From an uncultured Collinsella sp. (GTDB lineage: Bacteria; Actinomycetota; Coriobacteriia; Coriobacteriales; Coriobacteriaceae): 59,899 nt of DNA. The notes below the pieces were generated by a model. The model had not been told where the DNA came from. It searched no databases and was given only the letters and a program-made list of their open reading frames with translations. Positions 17,201-24,915 of the stretch are shown here, in pieces (the stretch's first letter is position 1; every line of letters starts with the position of its first letter). The stretch spans positions 1-59,899 of the forward strand of contig CAKUON010000013.1 in assembly GCA_934668875.1 (NCBI GenBank), read 5' to 3'. The position numbers and the translations under genes are program-made.

Positions 17201-20200
17201 CATCTCACCATCGGTAATCTCGAACGTCTCCTCGATGAAATCCATGACGATAGAGGGCGGGATCCAGGGGGAACCGAGGGTTGCCGCAATCTCCCCAGGG
17301 CCCAACTCACGCGGAAGCACGGCCTTCAGCTTCATTTCGCACGAGCGCAGTGTTGCAAGCCTCCCGGCATCCGACTCGGTTAGGCCGAAGCCCGCCATAT
17401 GCTGTTCACGCCTTGCCCTGTAATCGGCAAGGTCCTCAGGGCTGAAAAGCTCCTCATGCGGAATAGGCTGTTCGACGTCGCCCACCCAATCGACATGGGT
17501 GATCCTTGTGGCAGCATCCTCATCCGCCTGACGATAACCGAGTGAGACTAGGAATTCGGCCGGAACGGGATCCGCCTTCATAGCGGCTGCGAGGGCTCCC
17601 GAAAGAGGCTCCTCTCCCGATTCCCGGGAAATAGAGACCCCATACACCGTCGCAAGGTTTACGATTGGCTTGGGAGTCTGATAGACACAGTCGGCGTCGG
17701 CCTGTCGAAGCGCGACGGCAAGAACATCTGCTCCCACGCGGGGCTCCCTGGACAGGCGCCAGAGAACTTCCTCGGTATTCATTCCATCGGTTGCAAATTC
17801 ACGATTATTGGCTCGATATCCGACCGATCGCGCGACAAGCGTTGCGATGAGCGGGTTCGAGATGACAGTGCGGCCGTCCCTGCGCTCGGTAGAGACGGAG
17901 ACGCCCTCATCAAGTTCGCTCAGGGCGGCGATAAGCGCCTCGCTCGTCCACGTACCGAATTCACGGTCACGCCAGCTGTCCGGCAACCTATCGACATGTG
18001 CCGATGCGATAACGGCACGGTTGGCAGTCAGAGGATGGACGCAGGTGTCCCACAGGCCGCTCTTCACGAGAACGGCTACGGTCCTAGCCACCCCCGTGCT
18101 CGTCTCGGGAGTTCGAGCAGGGGGAATCGACTCGGATTCAAGCCAGGAGCTTTCTCCGGCGTTAAAGCGCTCAGTTTCAATCTTCTTCTGTAGCGCATGG
18201 ATGGCATCAAGTTTCTTGCCGATATCGCCGGAAAGGTATGCCTCGGCGCTTTCGATTTTCGATGTAATCGGGTCGCGGACGATGAGGTCGCCGAGCCTTT
18301 CCTCGGCCTCGTCGGCATCGCAGCCCAGAAGGCCACCGATGAGTGCGAGGTCCACATCTCCCGTACGGTCATACGAGACTGCGAGGGCATCGGCCGGAGT
18401 CTCTGAGCGGTCGGGGAGGGGCGTCTGCGGACGTACCGTGCGCTTCGATAGCATGTCAGCCTTGCGCACGAAGTTCTTCTTGGTGTCCAGAACCTCGAGG
18501 CTGAACAGGTTGATGGCGAGCGAGCAGTCGTGATAGCCCTTCTTCGTGAGGATTCTGCGGTTCTTCGGGTCGTTCAGGCGGCCGTAGCGCTCGGTAAAGC
18601 GATCGTAGCGCTCGTTAAGAGACTTGATTCCGGCGTCGATTGCGGCGTCGGTCGACTCGGGATCGCGCTGGAGCGAGATAAGCGCTCGCGCGGCATCCCT
18701 GAGCTCGATCATGGCGCGGGCGCGGTCCTCGGCACCTCGTCCCGCGGGGTGAAAGCGCTCCACGATATCGCCGTTGCCATACCAGATCGAGCCGCCGTCG
18801 CCCAATGTGAACTCGTAGAGCGCCGGGTCGGTGGGGATTTGAGCGACCTCGGGGGCTGCGGACCTACCCGGCATACCCTCAAATGTATGGGCCATAGTGC
18901 TGATCGCCTGATTTGCCAGAGCCTTCCTGGCCCCATCGGCGATTCCTGCGGCGTCAAGTCCGCTGGTTAGAGAATACCCGGGGCCGTATGCGGTCATCTC
19001 GGAGCCCTGGTCTCCCACGGCGATGGATTGATTGGCTGCAAGTTCCGAGTTTACGCGGAAGCCGTCCGCGTTCATCGTTGTGTGAACCCAGGCTGGCGCA
19101 TCGTCGCGCGCAATCTCCCGCGGCTCGGCAAGTTTCCTCAGGATAACGAGGTCGCACAGCGCGCTCGTTCCGGCCTGGCTCTCAAAAGTCTCCTTGGGGA
19201 GTCGGGCCATGCCGATAAGGTCGCACTCGCGCGCAAGGTTCTCGCGAGTTGTCTCGCGGGCCTTGTCCATGGTATAGCGGCTCGTCAGCACGGCGACGAT
19301 GCCGCCCGGGCGCACGGCAGCCACCGACCTCTTGATCATATAGTCATGGAGCGGGACTCCATCGATTTTGATTGCATCCGAATAGGGGACGTTGCCGATA
19401 GCGGCATCAAAAGAACCATCGGGGATCTCGCATTTGGCGATATCCGCCGCGACGATCGTGTGGTCCGGGCACAGCACGCGCGCGAGACCTGCGCTCACGG
19501 GGTCGATCTCCACGCCGGTGACGTGCACATCCATACCCTCTGGAACGCAGCGCATGAAGTTGCCCGTACCGCAACCAGGCTCCAGGATCTCTGCTGTGCC
19601 CTCATCGCAGATACCGGCGCCCCTCAGCGTCTCCCAGATTAGCTCCACGACGGGACGCGGGGTGTAGAAGGCCGTGAGGACCGTGGCACGCTGCTCCGCG
19701 AACTCATCCTCACTCAGCAGCTCTTTCAGCTCCTGGGATACGGCGACCCAGCCGCCGGTCGGATTCTGAGCGAAGGCGTTCGCGGCGCCGCCCCAACCGG
19801 AGTAGGCCGAAATCGCACGCGCCTCCTCGGGAGTCGCGTCTCGTTCCTCGTCCATAGCCGCCTTGAGGGCGCGTAGCGCGGCTACGTTGAGCTTCGCGCG
19901 CTCCAGGGGCGTATGGCCGGCCTGAGCATCCGGGTTCAGGTATTCGTTGTTGTGGGTTGTGGCTAGAGCGTGAGCACCGTCTCGTTGAGGGCGATCTCCT
20001 CGGCCATCTTGTGGGCGCTTTCGGCCTTGCGGATGTAGTCGTCGTACCGGCACTGGGCCATCGTGAGCTGCGCGAACTCCGGTGTCGCCCCGCAGCTCTC
20101 CATGCAGCTGTCCTGGAGTTCTGCCAGCCTCGTGAGGTAGTTGCGCTCCACCGCCTTGAGATACTCCTCGGTCTCGCCGGACGCGTCCATCCTGGCCAGC

Positions 20201-20500
20201 TCCTCCGGAGCGTTCTGCTCCATGAAGGAATAGCGGAGACCCCTCACGCCCTTGTACGGGTTCTTCAGCACCGACATGTGCTTCCTCCTCGGAATCGTCC
20301 TTGCGGGCGGCCTCATTGCCACCCGTTTGGCTTACATAAGATTCCAGTTGCGCCCCGAAGTCAAGAGCCAACCTCTGTTGGGTCTCCTCTTTTTCTGCCG
20401 GTTTCTCAGCCTGTTCCTCATAGATTGTCGGGTCATCCATGGCGAAAAGGGAAATCTGCCCCTCTGCCGCAACGAAGCGCTTCGACGTTCTCCTCGCCAT
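14234..20500 (-). CDS. Giant DNA methyltransferase-helicase fusion of the mobile element
   Basis: A 2,088-residue cytoplasmic protein. Residues about 210-260 carry the conserved LKAAMDEERDATPEEARAIS and SGWGG segment. A class I methyltransferase domain follows, with LEPGCGTGNF near 307 and GNVPY (an NPPY-like motif) near 368. The C-terminal half is an SNF2/DEAD-like helicase: VGAGKT near 1,260, DEAH near 1,418, ATGTPVTN near 1,470, GTGTNVQTR near 1,723 and QRLGRVKRQG near 1,748. A coiled-coil tail follows. Such proteins are common on conjugative elements and are thought to help evade restriction or process DNA; the exact role is unproven. The ATG at 20,500 follows GGAAGGGGG and lies 4 bp after the upstream stop. 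Residues about 75-179 look out of frame because a tnpV-like gene occupies another frame there. Confidence 0.85.
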   Translation of the reverse strand: MARRTSKRFVAAEGQISLFAMDDPTIYEEQAEKPAEKEETQQRLALDFGAQLESYVSQTGGNEAARKDDSEEEAHVGAEEPVQGREGSPLFLHGAERSGGAGQDGRVRRDRGVSQGGGAQLPHEAGRTPGQLHGELRGDTGVRAAHDGPVPVRRLHPQGRKRPQDGRGDRPQRDGAHALATTHNNEYLNPDAQAGHTPLERAKLNVAALRALKAAMDEERDATPEEARAISAYSGWGGAANAFAQNPTGGWVAVSQELKELLSEDEFAEQRATVLTAFYTPRPVVELIWETLRGAGICDEGTAEILEPGCGTGNFMRCVPEGMDVHVTGVEIDPVSAGLARVLCPDHTIVAADIAKCEIPDGSFDAAIGNVPYSDAIKIDGVPLHDYMIKRSVAAVRPGGIVAVLTSRYTMDKARETTRENLARECDLIGMARLPKETFESQAGTSALCDLVILRKLAEPREIARDDAPAWVHTTMNADGFRVNSELAANQSIAVGDQGSEMTAYGPGYSLTSGLDAAGIADGARKALANQAISTMAHTFEGMPGRSAAPEVAQIPTDPALYEFTLGDGGSIWYGNGDIVERFHPAGRGAEDRARAMIELRDAARALISLQRDPESTDAAIDAGIKSLNERYDRFTERYGRLNDPKNRRILTKKGYHDCSLAINLFSLEVLDTKKNFVRKADMLSKRTVRPQTPLPDRSETPADALAVSYDRTGDVDLALIGGLLGCDADEAEERLGDLIVRDPITSKIESAEAYLSGDIGKKLDAIHALQKKIETERFNAGESSWLESESIPPARTPETSTGVARTVAVLVKSGLWDTCVHPLTANRAVIASAHVDRLPDSWRDREFGTWTSEALIAALSELDEGVSVSTERRDGRTVISNPLIATLVARSVGYRANNREFATDGMNTEEVLWRLSREPRVGADVLAVALRQADADCVYQTPKPIVNLATVYGVSISRESGEEPLSGALAAAMKADPVPAEFLVSLGYRQADEDAATRITHVDWVGDVEQPIPHEELFSPEDLADYRARREQHMAGFGLTESDAGRLATLRSCEMKLKAVLPRELGPGEIAATLGSPWIPPSIVMDFIEETFEITDGEMPASKRRKFEVAHEPHTGKWRLTGNVTDLSLEVLARFGVNAYTPLKVVSAVLNGSETKLNREDPFTGKKVPDPQATKAAWDRRRIVSSAFEKWVWTDPDRANVLCGIYNDRYNRLAPRTYDGSYLTFPGMNPDVEMRPHQRAAVARAGQADEGTLVAHVVGAGKTYTGIAMCMEARRLGRANKPLVVVPKHLTEQWASDFAYLYPGARVLYMGKTESDSADSVREFFGRAAAGDWDAVIVSGSRFDMLDLSQERKEIYLKRRKEEFLQAKMDAQANGGSFSVKRLEEEAKKIDDKLASLHSTPKTEGLSFEEIGFDFLFVDEAHGYKNLQTHGLDIAGMASSKSNRSESLLDKCSYLREIGRGRNIVFATGTPVTNTMGELYNLQRYLAPELLERQGLSSFPAWAFTFGTIEDSMEIKPEGNGFQLKQRFTKFHNLPELMSAYRSFADIVTQEDVNLKVPDCEEIHVTVPATPEQVEEVKKLGIRGERVRAGNADDNDNLLAITGDGMKVALDPKLLHPELEPLEGGKCDACAREVFKIWSETADMRGAQLVFCDRSTPASGNWNIQDDMRRRLIEAGIPSEQIACVSDVGDNPEKKETLFEKVRTGEVRVLMGSTSKLGTGTNVQTRLAAIHNLDCPWRPSDFEQRLGRVKRQGNLFDLVKDYKYVAQGTFDSFLYSTVEHKQRFIGQVFSNKPSVRSMDDIDETRISYSDLAAVASGNPDVKRIQELRSEIMAQSMLRQSHAEMVANMRHQIESRYEPSARVNRRIFELLERDHDALDRANRQRELEKGSDIVRVSVNGVSAQNRANAIEMIQTAAHDCPIGPIRAIGEFRGLEVVVKKEQTLQERGGSFRYDPFIGLRVKGETEAHWSRHMLPSATSGSHTVLQQMDGIVEKEANGLDQARALMERADKQLEDARKIVAEPWDGEENLANLKAELAELEQKELEKGRAESNEGCAQDEDGPAFAESSNFDEGNDENGHSHGGGHGI
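19963..20277 (-). CDS. TnpV-like small protein overlapping the helicase gene
   Basis: A 104-residue protein in a different frame from the helicase, wholly inside it. It has RYSFMEQNAPEELARMDASG, YLKAVERNYLTRLAELQ and a C-terminal AHKMAEEIALNETVL, which follows the TnpV pattern (SGE, YL, then AEEI near the end) of small transposon-encoded proteins. GAGGAGG lies 6 bp before the ATG at 20,277. Its amino-acid composition is protein-like, while the helicase frame here is rich in Gly, Arg, His and Gln, so this frame was probably the original coding one. Molecular function of TnpV is unknown. Confidence 0.55.
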   Translation of the reverse strand: MSVLKNPYKGVRGLRYSFMEQNAPEELARMDASGETEEYLKAVERNYLTRLAELQDSCMESCGATPEFAQLTMAQCRYDDYIRKAESAHKMAEEIALNETVLTL

Positions 20501-20504
20501 GGCG

Positions 20505-21266
20505 CTACGCCCCCTTCCGTGCGTTATGGGATGTCCCGCGCGCTCCGGCATCGAAGGAGGCGAGCATGCTCTTCAGGCGCTTCGTCGTCATGTTTGCCGA
20601 CTGGCCGCGCTCGGACGGACTTTTCTGCGCGGCTCGCGTTCTCGGCCGGCACTCGAAGCCAGCCCTTTTAAGGGCCCGGTCGATTCTATCCGTGGCACCC
20701 CTAACCTGGGCGCAAACGCGCTCGATTCGGGCGAGAAGAAGCTCTGTGTCCTCCATCGGCACGGGAACATCCAGGCCGTCATCGACCCCGTAGCGTCGAA
20801 GCGTCACGTGCGTGGCCATCGGGTCCATGCCCTCGAGATCAACGTCTTTTGAAGCCTCCGAGACCGCGTCGAGTCCGACCGCGTCGCCCTCGATCACCCT
20901 GATCGGAGCGGCCCCGGGCCATGAGGTAAGGCCCTCGAAAGCGGAGGCGGGGTAGACCGTCTCGGGTGCGAGCTCGCAATCGAGAGTCAACTCATCCCCG
21001 ACTCGCCTGGCGATAGGGACGAGGATGTCGAACCCAACCGGATGCTCCTTGATTCTGCCGCCCAGTTTATCGGCGCGGGATCTGCTGAGGACGGTCGAGG
21101 TATCTGCCTCTGGATGGTCCAGTTTGAAGGCCGCAAGGGCGAGGATTCCCCTCGGGCCCATCTCGGGATGCTCGGACATGGAGTCGAGAATTGCGTCCCA
21201 ACCATGTGGATGTCCCAACACGGCCGCAAGCATCTCGACAGGCGCTTTGGTGTGCCTCTGCTGCAT
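20505..21266 (-). CDS. Hypothetical protein, first gene of the SOS-linked helicase operon
   Basis: A 253-residue soluble protein, family not recognised. N-terminal half: helical (AVLGHPHGWDAILDSMSEHP); middle: DILVPIARRVGDELTLDCEL, resembling the arrangement in antirestriction or plasmid replication helper proteins, but not enough to name it. C-terminal 60 residues are basic. RBS GGGGAGG precedes the ATG. A LexA-type palindrome lies 68 bp upstream, and the stop is 4 bp before the helicase start, so both are probably co-transcribed. Confidence 0.6.
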   Translation of the reverse strand: MQQRHTKAPVEMLAAVLGHPHGWDAILDSMSEHPEMGPRGILALAAFKLDHPEADTSTVLSRSRADKLGGRIKEHPVGFDILVPIARRVGDELTLDCELAPETVYPASAFEGLTSWPGAAPIRVIEGDAVGLDAVSEASKDVDLEGMDPMATHVTLRRYGVDDGLDVPVPMEDTELLLARIERVCAQVRGATDRIDRALKRAGFECRPRTRAAQKSPSERGQSANMTTKRLKSMLASFDAGARGTSHNARKGA

Positions 21267-21333
21267 TGTTTCCTCCCCGTCTCAGTCAACTCCCATTGAT
21301 GATGGGGGAGTGTAACCACAACATCCGATGCGG

Positions 21334-21345
21334 GAACAAGTGTTC
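21334..21345 (-). promoter_or_regulatory. LexA-type SOS box, copy 2
   Basis: GAACAAGTGTTC fits GAACNNNNGTTC. It is 68 bp upstream of the start of the 253-residue protein that leads the helicase operon. Confidence 0.65.
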
Positions 21346-21376
21346 ACGGCGAATAGGAGGTCTCAAATCTATAGGC

Positions 21377-22132
21377 TCATAATGATTCAAAATAAATCGC
21401 GGCGCCGTACGGCGCGCCTATGCCTCGAGTCTCATAGAAGGATGCGTTTCGGAGATCGGAAAAGTAATAGGTCCCCGATGTTTTTATGCCATCCGAATCG
21501 ACAGGCGCGCACCCGCTCCCCATTACTGCATGATTGTCACGAGGATTACACCCAGAGCTCCACGCACGCCCAGCTTCGGCAATAATCTCGTCCTTACAGT
21601 AGCTACCGTTATGAAAGAACGCGAAATGGGGAGCGGCGCCCCCAAACTCCTCGCCCAATTCAATTACGCCGACATTTTTACATTTGGCAGCGTCATCGTC
21701 CGTGCCAAGGACAATCCAATTCGACGGAATTAGCGCATAGGCGCCACCGCTAAGCTCGATACGCCTAAGCTCATCCGGTACGCCGTCCTGCTCATAGTAT
21801 GAGGAGAAATGTTCGTGAAGGCGTTTTAACTGACTTCGTGTGGCCTCCAAATCGCTCCACATCATTTCCCGCGATCCGTCCTGCGGAAGAAGCTTCATCT
21901 CCTTTTCAATTACCCTGATCTGCTCCGTACAGGCCACATCGACCGTCTTGGCAACTCTCGGTTGGAGCCCCATAGCGATATTGGCGATGTAGTCTATGGC
22001 CTCGCCAGGTGTCCGGAGAGAGTCTGGGGTTGCCTGCATCAACCCATCTAAGGCGGCCTTGGTATCCACCTCAATCGTAGTGCCGATTTTGACCTTATTC
22101 ATCTTGGCGCCATGTCGCGGCAATCTTGCCAT
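21377..22132 (-). CDS. Hypothetical protein of the mobile element
   Basis: A 251-residue soluble protein. Residues about 11-60 (KVKIGTTIEVDTKAALDGLM, then GEAIDYIANIAMG) resemble the start of ribbon-helix-helix-like or regulatory proteins with a short beta strand and helix. The C-terminal part (PHFAFFHNGSYCKDEIIAEA, GTYYFSDLRNASFYETRG) is Gly/Tyr-rich. No membrane segment. Local GC content is lower than in its neighbours, which suggests separate origin. An internal start at Met-11 is possible. Function unknown. Confidence 0.5.
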   Translation of the reverse strand: MARLPRHGAKMNKVKIGTTIEVDTKAALDGLMQATPDSLRTPGEAIDYIANIAMGLQPRVAKTVDVACTEQIRVIEKEMKLLPQDGSREMMWSDLEATRSQLKRLHEHFSSYYEQDGVPDELRRIELSGGAYALIPSNWIVLGTDDDAAKCKNVGVIELGEEFGGAAPHFAFFHNGSYCKDEIIAEAGRAWSSGCNPRDNHAVMGSGCAPVDSDGIKTSGTYYFSDLRNASFYETRGIGAPYGAAIYFESL

Positions 22133-22209
22133 AGTTCATCCATTCTCAATCTATGTTTACATGACCTGGCGCCCAGCAAAAGAGCGGTCGTCCACAATTG
22201 CCCGAGTCT

Positions 22210-22539
22210 TTAATCCGACACCTTTTCGGTGTGCTCATCCATCGTTTTAGGAGCCGTGGCAATCTCCGCGAGCCTCGTGAGCCCAGAGGCGATCTCCACC
22301 GCGTCCGCACCCAGCAGCCAATCGGCGGGCACACCGAACGTCCTCGAGAGGGCCTTGAGCGAGACAGCGGAGGGCAGCCTGACGCCCGTTAGCCAAAGGC
22401 CGATCGAGCGCGACGACTGACCGATCATGTCCGCAAGCTCATCCTGACCGACACCCGTCACCCTCATGAGGGCGGCCAGGCGCCTGCGAAAGAGCAGCAG
22501 GGACGGTTCGGTTGTGTACGGTCCGGGCGCGTTCTTCAT
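22210..22539 (-). CDS. XRE-family transcriptional regulator
   Basis: A 109-residue protein with a single helix-turn-helix domain: FRRRLAALMRVTGVGQDELA, IGQSSRSIGLWLTGVRLPS and LKALSRTFGVPADWLLGAD. The C-terminal 25 residues are probably a short oligomerisation tail. It is the only DNA-binding regulator of this type visible in the element, so it is a candidate for reading the 20-bp motif, but nothing in the sequence proves that. It lies 5 bp downstream of the membrane protein gene at 22,545, inside the conjugation operon. Confidence 0.8.
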   Translation of the reverse strand: MKNAPGPYTTEPSLLLFRRRLAALMRVTGVGQDELADMIGQSSRSIGLWLTGVRLPSAVSLKALSRTFGVPADWLLGADAVEIASGLTRLAEIATAPKTMDEHTEKVSD

Positions 22540-22544
22540 CTCGA

Positions 22545-23060
22545 TCAGTACGTCCCGACGTTGAATCCCTCGCCCTTGGTGTAATCAACTGTCACGGGGA
22601 TCTCCGTCTCGTTGGGGAAATAAGCTCGGATGATCCAGTAGGGGATATCTGAGCCATCGGGACCCATCCCCGTGTTGACGCCACTCGACTCGATAAGGGT
22701 CTTCTCGGGAGCGCCGTATTCAGAGGTCAGGGAAGTGAGGTACCTTGCGACCACGTCTTGGAAACCAGCCTGGGTCATCTCCTCAGGGAGGTTGTCGGGG
22801 ACGGACACGATCGACGGATCGACCTGAATCGTATCGCCCTGCCCATCCGCGGCGCCTTCCGATTCGTCATCCGTGCCAAAGCCATCGGTATCGACCGCAC
22901 CGTCGGAGGCAGCCGAGGATTCCACTGCCGAGTTGTCATCTGTCCTGCCTGTGGGCGGAAAGAGTGCGAACGCGACGTTGATTGCGATGCAGACAATGAT
23001 GATGCCCACGCAGGCGAGGATAATCCCCTTCGAATCCAACTTCTTTCCCTTTTTGTACAT
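22545..23060 (-). CDS. Membrane-anchored protein of the conjugation operon
   Basis: A 171-residue protein with a basic N-terminus, one transmembrane helix (about residues 12-34), an acidic Ser/Asp/Gly linker to about residue 80 and a small extracytoplasmic domain (TQAGFQDVVARYLTSLTSEY, YWIIRAYFPNETEIPVTVDY). The topology resembles accessory envelope proteins of Gram-positive type IV secretion systems, but I do not recognise the family. RBS GGGAAGG precedes the ATG. It sits between the hydrolase and the XRE regulator. Confidence 0.6.
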   Translation of the reverse strand: MYKKGKKLDSKGIILACVGIIIVCIAINVAFALFPPTGRTDDNSAVESSAASDGAVDTDGFGTDDESEGAADGQGDTIQVDPSIVSVPDNLPEEMTQAGFQDVVARYLTSLTSEYGAPEKTLIESSGVNTGMGPDGSDIPYWIIRAYFPNETEIPVTVDYTKGEGFNVGTY

Positions 23061-23085
23061 GGTGGTCTTCCCTTTCCCTTGTCCG

Positions 23086-24912
23086 TTATTTGAGTTCGAC
23101 CCCGCCTATCCAACCCCAGTAGACGCCTGAGCCTTTACCGTAGAAGGCGATGAACTCATCAAGCGTCTTGGTGGTAATCGCACCCTCGTTGCTCATGACC
23201 TTGCCGTCACCGACATAGATGCCGACATGGCCATAGAGAAGGCCCGGGCTGCCGGTGCCGGGGTGGCTCGCATCGCCGACGATCATGCCGACCTTGAGGT
23301 CCGCAGGATTGTTGCTGTGGCACCATGCCTTGACCATGTCGCAAGCGTTTCCACCGAAGGCGCCGACACCCGCCGCCTTGAATACGTTTGTCACCCACGC
23401 GGCACACCAATTCTGGCCAGGGGAAGGCGTTGACTTACAGGCGTCCACGACGGCGAGCTGACTGCCCGTGGCCCCCGCGAGTCCCTGTCCCGAGCCGCCG
23501 AGGGTGCCGGACGTAATGGCGTTGTAGAAGTACAGCGCGTTGGTATACCTCGATTCCCAACCGGAAGGCTTGCCTCCCACCATGGCGCAGCGCTCCCACC
23601 CCATGGCGTAGTTTTTCGTCGCGGCCTCAAGATCGGTTGAGTCCATGAAAGTCTGATAGGTGTATTTACCGTCGGCACTGGAAAACGAGCCCCATTCGTC
23701 GTGATCGGACCAGAACTCGAGCTGGACGTCGAGGTCATACCAGTTCTTGCCCTTCTCCTTGGCGAATTGAGCCAGGCGAAGGCGGCGCCCTCCGTCCCAT
23801 TGGCCTATACCGGTCGCCTTGTTATAGACTGAACCCCTCGCAATGATCTCGTCGTTTGTCTTCGGACTCTTTCCGTCCAGCCAATAGGCATACGAACCCA
23901 TTGCCTGGTCCGCCATCGGGTAAATCTTATGATTTGAAGATCCAGCAGACTCATGGCAGTAGTTGCCCATGATGGCGGCCGCGTGGATGTCGTCACAACC
24001 GTGGTCCTTGAGGTATAGGTAGATGGTGAGCTCGTCTCCGTCCAGGCTGCCGCCGTTGCTCGCACCTCCCGCCGGTTGTCCGAACTGCACGAGTCCGAGC
24101 GACGAGGCGAGGATCGCACCCATGAGCAGCAGGCCGCCGAGGGAGAGCAGTGAAGCGAACAGGGCGATCCTGTTCTTCCGTTCCCTGAGGGAGAGAAGCT
24201 GCTTTCTGCCCTTACGACCCTTGAATAGCTTTCGGGAGAACTTGCCGCCGACCGCGCGTTCGGCCTTCTTCCCAAGGGAGGCCTGCTTGAGGGCGACCTT
24301 CCTCTTCCTGCGCAAAACCATCTTGCGATGGTCCTTGAGCTTTTTGACGGCGGCCGGGTCCTTCTTGAATGAACCCGGACGGCGCTTCATAAGGATGTCG
24401 AGCTCGACAGCATTGGCGCGCTTGAGTGTCTTGGAAGCGCTACCGGAAACCGGGGCGACGGGGACCGTAGCCACCTTTTTCGCGAGCGATGAGGATGCCA
24501 GGAGCTGGGCCGAGGGCGTTGCGCCCGACACAGCGGCCCCGCGTCGGGAAGACGAGGCCATGCCGGAGGGGGAGAAACCCGATCCCTCCGATGTATCTGT
24601 GCCGGGCGCATCGGCTTCGGATGCCCCTGCCATGGATGATTTCACGACCGACGCGAAGGTTCCGCCGTATGAGGCGGCGCCCGCGGCAGCGGATGCCGCA
24701 CGCGAGCGCGTCGATTTCTGGGCGCTGAGACGAGAGAAGTCCGAGGAGCCGGTGCGTAACCTGCTCGGTCGCGGTGAAGATCCTTCCCATGCAGAAGTGC
24801 GCCGCGACTCGGCTTCGAGCACGGCGGGTACGGTGCCCGTACGCCGACTTGCGGCGGTACGGGCATCCGCGTGGGCAAGGTTTGAGCTATATCTCGTCGA
24901 GCGCGGTTTCAT
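23086..24912 (-). CDS. Conjugation peptidoglycan hydrolase (lysozyme-like plus CHAP or NlpC/P60)
   Basis: A 608-residue protein. Residues 1 to about 245 are a Ser/Ala- then Lys/Arg-rich cytoplasmic region, followed by one membrane helix (about 249-273). An extracellular lysozyme-like domain of the phage tail-lysozyme type follows (LYLKDHGCDDIHAAAIMGNY, then CHES with a likely catalytic Glu, and ATGIGQWDGGRR). The C-terminal domain has Cys in NWCAAWVTNVF near residue 502 and His in YGHVGIYVGDG near 562, as in CHAP or NlpC/P60 amidases and peptidases. This two-enzyme design (VirB1/CwlT-like) opens the wall for the mating channel. It lies 3 bp downstream of virB4. Confidence 0.85.
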   Translation of the reverse strand: MKPRSTRYSSNLAHADARTAASRRTGTVPAVLEAESRRTSAWEGSSPRPSRLRTGSSDFSRLSAQKSTRSRAASAAAGAASYGGTFASVVKSSMAGASEADAPGTDTSEGSGFSPSGMASSSRRGAAVSGATPSAQLLASSSLAKKVATVPVAPVSGSASKTLKRANAVELDILMKRRPGSFKKDPAAVKKLKDHRKMVLRRKRKVALKQASLGKKAERAVGGKFSRKLFKGRKGRKQLLSLRERKNRIALFASLLSLGGLLLMGAILASSLGLVQFGQPAGGASNGGSLDGDELTIYLYLKDHGCDDIHAAAIMGNYCHESAGSSNHKIYPMADQAMGSYAYWLDGKSPKTNDEIIARGSVYNKATGIGQWDGGRRLRLAQFAKEKGKNWYDLDVQLEFWSDHDEWGSFSSADGKYTYQTFMDSTDLEAATKNYAMGWERCAMVGGKPSGWESRYTNALYFYNAITSGTLGGSGQGLAGATGSQLAVVDACKSTPSPGQNWCAAWVTNVFKAAGVGAFGGNACDMVKAWCHSNNPADLKVGMIVGDASHPGTGSPGLLYGHVGIYVGDGKVMSNEGAITTKTLDEFIAFYGKGSGVYWGWIGGVELK

Positions 24913-24915
24913 CTA

